Origin: Micromonospora echinospora
GTDB lineage: Bacteria > Actinomycetota > Actinomycetes > Mycobacteriales > Micromonosporaceae
Length of the DNA: 64,000 bases
NCBI RefSeq assembly: GCF_014203425.1
Contig: NZ_JACHJC010000001.1
Span: 5,854,001 to 5,918,000, forward strand
Direction of reading: 5' to 3'
Positions within the stretch are counted from its first letter, which is position 1. Each line of letters starts with the position of its first letter. The translations under genes and the position numbers were made by a program. Of the stretch, positions 58,068-64,000 are shown piece by piece. The notes under the pieces were generated by a model, which was not told the DNA's origin, ran no database searches, and worked only from the letters and a program-made list of their open reading frames with translations.

Positions 58068-58322
58068 TTACCTCCTGGCCGGTCGGATGTCGGTGCGGAT
58101 GTAGTCGGGAGGGGCGCCGAGCGTGGCAACCGCTTCGGAGAGGCAGCGCCACAGCGCCCACGCCTCGTCGGGGGTCAGGGACATCCGTCGCCGGCCCGCA
58201 CCGACCGCCAGATACACCGGGTACGGGTCGGGCCGTTCCGGGTCGACGCGAACGGACACGGCGGTGACCGGTTCGGGGGTTCGCAGCCGGTAGAACCGGC
58301 GACCAATCGGGGAGGTGGTCAC
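58068..58322 (-). CDS. Small AICE protein
   Basis: An 84-residue protein: IGRRFYRLRTPEPVTAVSVR, then VYLAVGAGRRRMSLTPDEAW and ALWRCLSEAVATLG. GTG 58322 overlaps the TraSA-type gene stop as GTGA. Proteins with a short beta-hairpin start and a SLTPDEAWAL helix recur in AICE operons, but the function is unknown. Confidence 0.65.
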   Translation of the reverse strand: MTTSPIGRRFYRLRTPEPVTAVSVRVDPERPDPYPVYLAVGAGRRRMSLTPDEAWALWRCLSEAVATLGAPPDYIRTDIRPARR

Positions 58323-59941
58323 CGCGGCTCACCCCCGCCGTCGGAGTCCAGGAGGTTGCGCAGCGCGTCGGGCAGCAGCGGCCCGGACGGCTTACGCGGC
58401 AACGGAAGGCGTACCGGTTCGGTGGCGGTTTCCCGGCCGACCTGGGCGAGGATGTCCGACGCGTCAGCCGGCGCCGGGAACTGCTGCGCCATGTCGCGGA
58501 TGTCGTCGTCGCTGACGTACGAGAACCGGACCCGCATCGGGTCAGGGGTGCCGTCGAGGATCACGTACCCGACGCCCTTCGCCCACCGGGGCATCTGATC
58601 CGCCAACGCGCCCCGGTTGCGGGCACCGTCACCGAGGACCATGTCGACCTGTGACGCCTCGGTCAGGCCGAGCGCGATGCGGGTCGGGAACAGGTCCCGG
58701 AACGGCAGCACCTCCTTACGGGGGTCCTGCAACGCCGCCACCACGAGGACGCCGACGCCGGCACCCTGCGACAGCAGCAGCCCCAGCGAGCCGGTGATGC
58801 GCTTGCGCAGCTCGACATCCTGCAAATAGGCGGTCAGCGCCGCCATCTCGTCGACGACGACCACGACCAGGGGGTCAACCTCGGTCGGCGTGTGCACCCG
58901 CACCGTTCCCGCCAGGCGGGTCTGACGCTCCCGCAGCACCGTCACGGCCTCGTCGAGCAGGTCCGCCATCGCCTCGAACGACTTGCAGGCGAACCGGGCG
59001 AACATCGGCCGGCCGAGCGCGAACTCCATCCCGCCCTTCGGGTCGACCACCCACAGCCGCACCAGCCCGGAAGCGACACCGCCGCCGAGGACCCGGACCA
59101 GCGACCACAGCACCGAGCCCTTCCCCGACCGTGTGGCGCCGCCCACCAGGACGTGAGTCGCCAGCAGATGCAGCGACCAGGGACGCAGGTCCTCCCGCCG
59201 GGCCAACGGCAACGCGGTGAAGTCCGGCACCGCCGGCACCGGGAACGGCGGCACCACCGTGCGCAACGCATCGGTACGCACCAACGCCACGTAGACCACC
59301 GTCGGCCGGTCCCGATACCGCACCCGATCCACCAGCCGCAGCACCCAGCCCCATCGGCCGGCACGCGTCGGCGGGTCCCCCGGACGTTCCGCGTAGACCC
59401 GGGCATGCCGCCGGCCAAACGCGTACGCCAGATTCGCGCTCACCCGCTGGAAATGCTCCGGCGTCTGCCCCCGGACCATCCGCACCGTCAGCACATCCAG
59501 GGCCTGATCCGAGCGGACCCGCAACAGCTCAGGGAGCACGCGCCGCCGGTCGAACGTCTCGGCGAGCCCGCACAGCGTCATGGCCTCACGCCACACCCGT
59601 CGGTAGACGAACACCCGCCGAAACGCCCCCAGCAGCGGACCCGCCAGCCACGCCCACCAGGACGACTCATCCCGCCAGCGCCACACCGCCGACACCGCCG
59701 ACACCACCACCAGCGGCACCACCAGGCCCAGCCAGTCGAACTCGACGTACAGCCACAGCGCCAGGACCACCGAGCCGGTAGCCACCGGATGCCGCAGGCA
59801 CCACCACAACACCCGTCCGGACCAGCGCAGCACCAGGCCGAGCACGACCATCCACATCGGCAGCTCGAACCGCCTCGGACGGAACACCAGCAGGTCACCC
59901 GCCGAGGTGGTCACCACCTCACCGCGAGGCCGCCCGATCAC
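58319..59941 (-). CDS. traSA: FtsK/SpoIIIE-type DNA translocase (TraSA-like)
   Basis: A 540-residue transfer protein. Two or more N-terminal membrane helices (MVVLGLVLRWSGRVLWWC; FDWLGLVVPLVVVSAVSA) are followed by an FtsK-like ATPase with Walker A GGATRSGKGS (267-276), DPKGGMEFALGR and Walker B LVVVVVDEMAAL (359-370). QDPRKEVLPFRDLFPTRIAL is a further FtsK block. In AICEs a single TraSA/TraB-type translocase moves double-stranded DNA between mycelia. GTG 59941 overlaps the preceding stop (GTGA). Confidence 0.9.
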   Translation of the reverse strand: MIGRPRGEVVTTSAGDLLVFRPRRFELPMWMVVLGLVLRWSGRVLWWCLRHPVATGSVVLALWLYVEFDWLGLVVPLVVVSAVSAVWRWRDESSWWAWLAGPLLGAFRRVFVYRRVWREAMTLCGLAETFDRRRVLPELLRVRSDQALDVLTVRMVRGQTPEHFQRVSANLAYAFGRRHARVYAERPGDPPTRAGRWGWVLRLVDRVRYRDRPTVVYVALVRTDALRTVVPPFPVPAVPDFTALPLARREDLRPWSLHLLATHVLVGGATRSGKGSVLWSLVRVLGGGVASGLVRLWVVDPKGGMEFALGRPMFARFACKSFEAMADLLDEAVTVLRERQTRLAGTVRVHTPTEVDPLVVVVVDEMAALTAYLQDVELRKRITGSLGLLLSQGAGVGVLVVAALQDPRKEVLPFRDLFPTRIALGLTEASQVDMVLGDGARNRGALADQMPRWAKGVGYVILDGTPDPMRVRFSYVSDDDIRDMAQQFPAPADASDILAQVGRETATEPVRLPLPRKPSGPLLPDALRNLLDSDGGGEPR

Positions 59942-60120
59942 TTGACGCCCCGCAGCGACACGAACCGGCCCGACGCATCCCGGACCGGAGGAAACGGAAG
60001 CACGAGCTGCCCCACGCAGCCCTCACACCGACCATCGGCACCCGTCGCCGGATCGAACCGCGACTGACACACACCACACCGAGGCCAGCCACGGCCAGCC
60101 GGACGCATACCCTTGGACAC
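59938..60120 (-). CDS. Small Cys4 zinc-ribbon-like AICE protein
   Basis: A 60-residue protein with WPRCGVCQSRFDPATGADGR followed by CEGCVGQLVLPFPPVRDASG. The two CxxC pairs could bind zinc. GTG 60120 is preceded by GAGAGG; the ATG at codon 5 is an alternative. The stop overlaps the TraSA start in GTGA, so it belongs to the transfer operon. Confidence 0.65.
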   Translation of the reverse strand: MSKGMRPAGRGWPRCGVCQSRFDPATGADGRCEGCVGQLVLPFPPVRDASGRFVSLRGVK

Positions 60121-60211
60121 GTCACTACCTCTCTCGACAGAGCAGGGGAAGAGACAGAGGGCGGGGCTGCCGTCCGCCAAGACCTGACAGCCCCGCCCCC
60201 ACCAGATGCGA

Positions 60212-60607
60212 CTACGCCGCCGCCTTCTTGGCCACGCCCGCCGGGGCACGCAGCCCGGTCGCGCGCAGCGAGTACGCCATCCGGTTGTTGTTGCTCACGT
60301 ACGGCGTGACCGTCATCCCGTCGAACTCCACCGCCTCGAACGGCGCACCCGTCGGCGGCACCGGCTGGTAGTCGGCGGAAATCTTCACCGTCGTCTCACG
60401 CGACCGCTTCCCCAGCTCGGGATCCAGGTCCATCACCCGGACCTGCCACACCCGCTGGCCGGTCAGCTTGTCCTTGGCCGGGGTCCGCCGGCCGGTCTTC
60501 TCGTCGTAGTCCTCGACCTCACCCATTGACTCGGGCACCAACGCGCACCCCGCCGGGAACACGTCTTCGAACCGCACGGCGAACCGGGTTCCGCCTCGCA
60601 GAGCCAT
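60212..60607 (-). CDS. First gene of the AICE operon, conserved hypothetical
   Basis: A 131-residue protein: GTRFAVRFEDVFPAGCALVP, GEVEDYDEKTGRRTPAKDKL and TGQRVWQVRVMDLDPELGKR. VEFDGMTVTPYVSNNNRMAY follows, with a basic tail. It resembles small proteins that precede TraSA in many AICEs (single-stranded-DNA-binding-like beta structure is possible). ATG 60607 follows GGAGG by 7 nt. Two operator-like inverted sites (60626-60682) lie just upstream. Confidence 0.7.
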   Translation of the reverse strand: MALRGGTRFAVRFEDVFPAGCALVPESMGEVEDYDEKTGRRTPAKDKLTGQRVWQVRVMDLDPELGKRSRETTVKISADYQPVPPTGAPFEAVEFDGMTVTPYVSNNNRMAYSLRATGLRAPAGVAKKAAA

Positions 60608-60625
60608 CGCTCAACCTCCACGTTG

Positions 60626-60682
60626 TTGGCATGTCTGCCAAGTTGAGACTCCAAGGTAGACGGCACTTGGCAGACAAGTCAA
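60626..60682. promoter_or_regulatory. Paired inverted operator-like sites of the AICE
   Basis: ACTTGGCAGACATGCCAA on the minus strand (60626-60643) and ACTTGGCAGACAAGTCAA on the plus strand (60665-60682) match at 16 of 18 positions in inverted orientation, 21 nt apart. The first also contains the dyad TTGGCA-n4-TGCCAA. They sit upstream of the lead AICE gene, where a KorSA-like repressor would act. Confidence 0.6.
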
Positions 60683-60801
60683 CGAGTTTGGTGCGCCGCT
60701 TGATGAACCCCGTACCGCAGGAGCTCTCGCCCCTGGTCCAGCCCGGTCCGACCTGACGATCCGCGCGGTATCAATCCTCGATCTCGGGTACGTGGGTCCC
60801 T

Positions 60802-61260
60802 ATGCCAGGTGATGAGAGATCAGTGGATGAGGAACGCTCGCGGCCTGCGGGAGTCGACGACACGACCGTTGTGGCGCTGGGCGAGTTGAGCAAGGCGCTG
60901 GAGACGATCCACCGGGTGCGCGGCCACCTCTACTCCGCGCACCAGCTCGTCGGCGGCGCGGATCTCACCCTCGACCGGGTGGTGAAGCTGTTCCGCGAGG
61001 CCGGGCACGACGAGACGGCCGACCGAGTCGAGCACGAGCTGTTGGGGCGTAACCTACTGCCCGGCCGATGGACTTTCCAGATCATGGAGGAGTTCGATGA
61101 CGGTTACTACGCCGCGTTTCAGGAGATTGAGCGGGATGCTCGGGAGATGCTTGCCGACGGCCGGCGCCACATCTATGAATCAGAGATGAAACAGCGCCGA
61201 AGAACTCACGGGAGAGTCGGCCACGAGGCAACGCCAAGAGATGCAACCGAGATGAGCTGA
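60802..61260 (+). CDS. Conserved actinobacterial hypothetical protein
   Basis: A 152-residue helical protein: LGELSKALETIHRVRGHLYS, HQLVGGADLTLDRVVKLFRE, LLGRNLLPGRWTFQIMEEFD and DGYYAAFQEIERDAREMLAD. A charged tail ends it. This order (YxGHLYxxHxL...LPGRWTFQIxExxD...Y) recurs in many actinobacterial genomes without known function. ATG 60802 was chosen; an inner start at the VDDTTVVAL region is possible. It is divergent from the AICE operon and may be either cargo or host. Confidence 0.7.
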   Translation: MPGDERSVDEERSRPAGVDDTTVVALGELSKALETIHRVRGHLYSAHQLVGGADLTLDRVVKLFREAGHDETADRVEHELLGRNLLPGRWTFQIMEEFDDGYYAAFQEIERDAREMLADGRRHIYESEMKQRRRTHGRVGHEATPRDATEMS

Positions 61261-61263
61261 ATA

Positions 61264-63999
61264 CTAGGAGCAAGGCAGCTCTGCCAGCATGCGTTCCACA
61301 CGCGCTTCCGCTTCAGTGAATCCCTTAGATTTGCACCAACCCGCAAGCTCATCGAGGCCTTCTCTATCCATTGCATGCACGAGCATAAACCCGAATCCGT
61401 ATACCCAGTCCAGGTCTCCTGTCGATGCTGAGCGCCGCACACATACTCTGGACGATTCCAGTCTGCCCACATGCCGCAGCGCCTCGCAGGCAATGAGAAG
61501 CAATCCGCGTGATTCTTCTAAATCGGCCTCGGTCACCCATGCTTCCAACAGCTCTGCGCCTGTCGAATCTTGCACAAGCGAGCTAATCAGCATGGCGGCC
61601 AGCGAAGATTCTTTACTAGATATATGGCCGGCGACAGCCGCCAGACCTACAAACTCTCGAAGGACGACGCTCGCCCTCAGGCGTTTCACAAGAACAAAGG
61701 ATAGGATAACAGCAAGTGTTACATTAAGTTCGCTTACGGAATCACGGAACCAGCCAACAGGAATCTCATCATTTCCGCTGGCTAGGTAAATTTTAGCGAG
61801 CGTCAGCGTTCCCAGTGGGCAGCCCTGATCATGCGACCGCTGAAGCCAATCCAACCCTTCTTCTAGTCGCTCTACACGCAACAGGCTAATACCAAGGTTG
61901 GCCATCGCTCGGGAATCACCAGCACGGGCTCCTGCCTCATAGCTCTGCAGGGCTTCTTGAGTACGGCCAGCGCGCTCCAAGATCCGTCCAAGATTGTTAT
62001 GGGCTTTAATTTCGCCCAATTTCGCAGCGTCCGTATACCATCGAATCGCTTCGTCGAAGTCACCCCTATCGCCAGCAATGTTGCCGAGGCCTAGCATTCC
62101 GCCCGGATAGCTTTGGTGCGCCGCAAGGGTAAACCAACTCGTCGCCTCGTCAATATCTCCGCGCTTCTTGGCAATGACGCCCAGATTCGACATCGCCAAG
62201 GCGCTTCCAGCGTTAGCGGCAGACCTATAGAGTGTCTCGCTTCGCTCCAAATCGCCCTTTTTGTGCAAGATGTAGGCGAGGTTCACCTCCGAGTCAACAT
62301 CCCCGAGCGAAGCGGCCCGTGCGTAGAATTCAACCGCCTCGGCTTCCTTTCCTAAATCCGTGTACAGAATGCCCAAATTGAACATAGCTCGCTGGCTTCC
62401 GTTGTCCGCAGCCCTTCTGTACCATGCCTCTGCTTCAGAGTTATTCGCCCTTTGCTGGAAGTGCAACCCGAGCTCAGTGGCACTGTCCGTCTGACCCGAC
62501 TCCCATGACTTCTTGTGCCAGTGCAGGAAGTCATCCCGGTTGCCTTCCTGTTCAGCTAGCTTCGCTAGGTTGTACATCGCCGCAGACTCGCCACCTTCAG
62601 CCGCCTTCAGCCATGCCCGACGACAAGCAGACGTCATTCCCTCTTGGTAAGCGGCCCAACCTATTGACACACAAGAGTTGGCAGCGCTTTCGTCAATTAA
62701 ATAGTCCCGAACGCTGGCTAAGCGGGCTCCATGTCCGCCAACGGCCTTCTGCGCAAAGTCAACCAAAATATCAGAGACGAAAACTCCATCGAGCCGACCG
62801 ACTTGCGAAGCCGCAGGCTGCAATGCACGCACATCGCCGGATACGGGATGCAGCGCCCAGGACAAGGCTTCTTTAAACCAGTCCCTGGAGGCAGAAAGCC
62901 TTTGATTATCGTCCATGTAGAAGCGCTCCACGACTTTTGCTAGTAGATCTGGAGCCACCGGCGGCGGGTAACCCACAGACCTAAAGTCGATAGCGGCGGC
63001 CAATACAGCATGACCGAGATCGTCGTCGGGTGATGTCAGCTTGAGCAGGAGGGCAGGAGCCGCTGCCAAGATTCGAGTTATTTGTCCGTCATTACCAGCC
63101 AAATCAACAGCCTGAGCGATTCTCGGATCCAGTGCTGCCTTTACTTTGGCTCTCGCCAGCTCGCGTTCGCTGAATTGAGATGAGAGAAAGAAGGTTCGAG
63201 CAACCTTGGTTAGATCATTTGCCAGAAACTGTCCTTCAAGGTCGACGCTGGCTACCTCCACCTCCGGCTCGTTAAGTGCCGCATCAGTCGATGATGCCAC
63301 GTCGACAGGTCGAACAGAGCGACGATTAGGCCTAGACGCCATCTCCGCATAGAACTTCGGCCACATTGTGGCAATAAATATGAGCCGACTTCGTCCACGG
63401 CTAATAATCGAACCCCGAATCAATCGACTAAGATTAGGCGACGAAGGGAGGAACCGCTCCGCATCGTCGATCCAAATCAATGCTTCCGTAGGCAACATCC
63501 CCTCCGCCACTAAGTATTCAAGTTCAGTCGGGGATGTTGGCACAACCAAGGGCCAATCGGGAAGGGATCTCAACGCGGCCTCATATGCGACGCGGGATTT
63601 CCCCGAAGCAGCGGGACCGACAAGGATTAACATACCCCCTGTTTCACTCAACGAGTGAAGCGCGTCGTCGATCTCTACATCAACGTCTCTTTCGATATAG
63701 AGCGGCAGACCTTCATCCAGGATGCCGGCCTCTGACGTAAGAGGTATTGCGGGATGCACCTCAAGCAGAGCCAGAAGCCGAGCGTCTCTGACGCGCGGGA
63801 ATTTACCTTTGTGTCCGGCTAATTGGTTGAGAGAGGAGTTGGCCCGCCGGGAACGCTCCAACCGGCCGGCTGCTTCTTTGGTGATCGCCGATGACTGAGC
63901 AGCGACACGAGGAGCGACGAGTGAGAGGATCCCTCCGGAGCACGCCCCAAGTAGGGGGATGACCCATGCTGGAGAGCCCTGAGGCACCAAAGCCGGCAA
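61264..63999 (-). CDS. P-loop NTPase with SEL1/TPR repeats (partial, low GC)
   Basis: At least 911 codons; the frame is open to the right edge, so the true start may lie outside. The N-terminus has a hydrophobic segment (AWVIPLLGACSGGILSLVAP). A P-loop domain follows with Walker A GPAASGKS (about 128-135) and Walker B ALIWIDDAERFL (about 173-184). Then come a helical region and roughly ten SEL1/TPR units (for example AMFNLGILYTDLGKEAEAVE and AMSNLGVIAKKRGDIDEATS). This NTPase-plus-repeat layout is that of STAND-like sensors. Composition is markedly less GC-rich than everything else here, so it was acquired by transfer. A defence role is inference only. Confidence 0.7.
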   Translation of the reverse strand: MPALVPQGSPAWVIPLLGACSGGILSLVAPRVAAQSSAITKEAAGRLERSRRANSSLNQLAGHKGKFPRVRDARLLALLEVHPAIPLTSEAGILDEGLPLYIERDVDVEIDDALHSLSETGGMLILVGPAASGKSRVAYEAALRSLPDWPLVVPTSPTELEYLVAEGMLPTEALIWIDDAERFLPSSPNLSRLIRGSIISRGRSRLIFIATMWPKFYAEMASRPNRRSVRPVDVASSTDAALNEPEVEVASVDLEGQFLANDLTKVARTFFLSSQFSERELARAKVKAALDPRIAQAVDLAGNDGQITRILAAAPALLLKLTSPDDDLGHAVLAAAIDFRSVGYPPPVAPDLLAKVVERFYMDDNQRLSASRDWFKEALSWALHPVSGDVRALQPAASQVGRLDGVFVSDILVDFAQKAVGGHGARLASVRDYLIDESAANSCVSIGWAAYQEGMTSACRRAWLKAAEGGESAAMYNLAKLAEQEGNRDDFLHWHKKSWESGQTDSATELGLHFQQRANNSEAEAWYRRAADNGSQRAMFNLGILYTDLGKEAEAVEFYARAASLGDVDSEVNLAYILHKKGDLERSETLYRSAANAGSALAMSNLGVIAKKRGDIDEATSWFTLAAHQSYPGGMLGLGNIAGDRGDFDEAIRWYTDAAKLGEIKAHNNLGRILERAGRTQEALQSYEAGARAGDSRAMANLGISLLRVERLEEGLDWLQRSHDQGCPLGTLTLAKIYLASGNDEIPVGWFRDSVSELNVTLAVILSFVLVKRLRASVVLREFVGLAAVAGHISSKESSLAAMLISSLVQDSTGAELLEAWVTEADLEESRGLLLIACEALRHVGRLESSRVCVRRSASTGDLDWVYGFGFMLVHAMDREGLDELAGWCKSKGFTEAEARVERMLAELPCS

Positions 64000-64000
64000 A

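Larger units (their letters stand above)
54197..61260. mobile_element. AICE (pSAM2-type integrative conjugative element)
   Basis: The gene set int, xis, repSA, DUF2637/Spd-like, small ORFs and an FtsK-type TraSA in one minus-strand operon with ATGA/GTGA overlaps is that of actinomycete integrative and conjugative elements. The left end should lie just beyond the int stop (below 54197), but no tRNA or att repeat could be identified. The right end may lie beyond the window, with the 61264-64000 gene as possible cargo. The integrase has an in-frame stop, so the element may be fixed. Confidence 0.8.

Noticed and set aside
1..64000. CRISPR array or rRNA operon
   Set aside because: No regularly spaced short repeats with unique spacers and no rRNA-like conserved sequence were seen.

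Overview
The window is high-GC actinobacterial chromosome, most likely from a Micromonospora-like member of the Micromonosporaceae. This rests on extreme third-position GC in nearly all genes, F420-dependent enzymes, an actinomycete-style lipB / lipA / DUF4191 / RDD / glnA ... glnE ... glnA2 layout, many apparently leaderless genes (a TANNNT box 6-7 nt before the start codon), and a pSAM2-type integrative element. No species name can be proved from the sequence alone.

Region by region. 0-2.7 kb: C-terminal part of an LtrA-type membrane protein, an F420-dependent (LLM class) oxidoreductase and an aldo/keto reductase. 2.8-4.85 kb: a tightly coupled AAA ATPase plus TOPRIM-like (DUF4276-type) pair that looks like a small defence module. 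4.9-10.1 kb: a TIGR01777-type epimerase, a secreted PHB-depolymerase-like esterase, a polytopic membrane protein, lipB and a VOC protein. 10.7-12.3 kb: a second, archaeal-type AspRS behind what looks like a translational T-box. 12.4-21.4 kb: lipA, a GT-C-like membrane protein, a large LuxR-type ATPase regulator, DUF4191 and RDD membrane proteins, and glnA behind a perfect-looking GlnR box. 21.5-26.2 kb: two tandem MptB-like mannosyltransferases and a divergent membrane protein. 26.6-31.4 kb: glnE, a class I amidotransferase and an LD-carboxypeptidase. 31.4-36.5 kb: a Vgb-like propeller, a secreted small protein, an M28 peptidase, and VOC, WYL-regulator and DUF350 genes. 36.6-43.2 kb: a second GSI gene (glnA2 type, no adenylylation Tyr), nadE, panB, npdG and an RNB ribonuclease. 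43.3-50.1 kb: a histone-H1-like Lys/Ala protein, a PadR/membrane-protein pair, an AlkX/YcaQ-like glycosylase, a two-gene roadblock operon, a threonine dehydratase, a VOC protein and a small Cys-rich protein.

From about 50.1 kb the chromosome is accessory. It holds small unknown genes, a truncated relic of a tyrosine integrase C-terminus, a 39-bp direct repeat 1.96 kb apart, a tautomerase-like gene and a polytopic protein of less GC-rich composition. These lead into an actinomycete integrative and conjugative element (AICE): int (interrupted by one in-frame TAG), xis, repSA, DUF2637, two small ORFs, an FtsK/TraSA-type translocase, a small Cys4 protein and a lead gene preceded by paired inverted operator-like sites. 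To its right is a strikingly lower-GC P-loop/SEL1-repeat protein that runs off the window and is probably cargo or a neighbouring island gene.

How they work together: the glnA-glnE-glnA2 trio with two GlnR-type boxes forms a nitrogen-control neighbourhood. lipB and lipA make lipoate. npdG and the LLM oxidoreductase belong to F420 metabolism. The MptB-like pair and the other polytopic proteins point to envelope glycan synthesis. Dispersed intergenic palindromes, including a GATC-containing class and a paired TTAAGAAGGGGCCC class, recur through the window.
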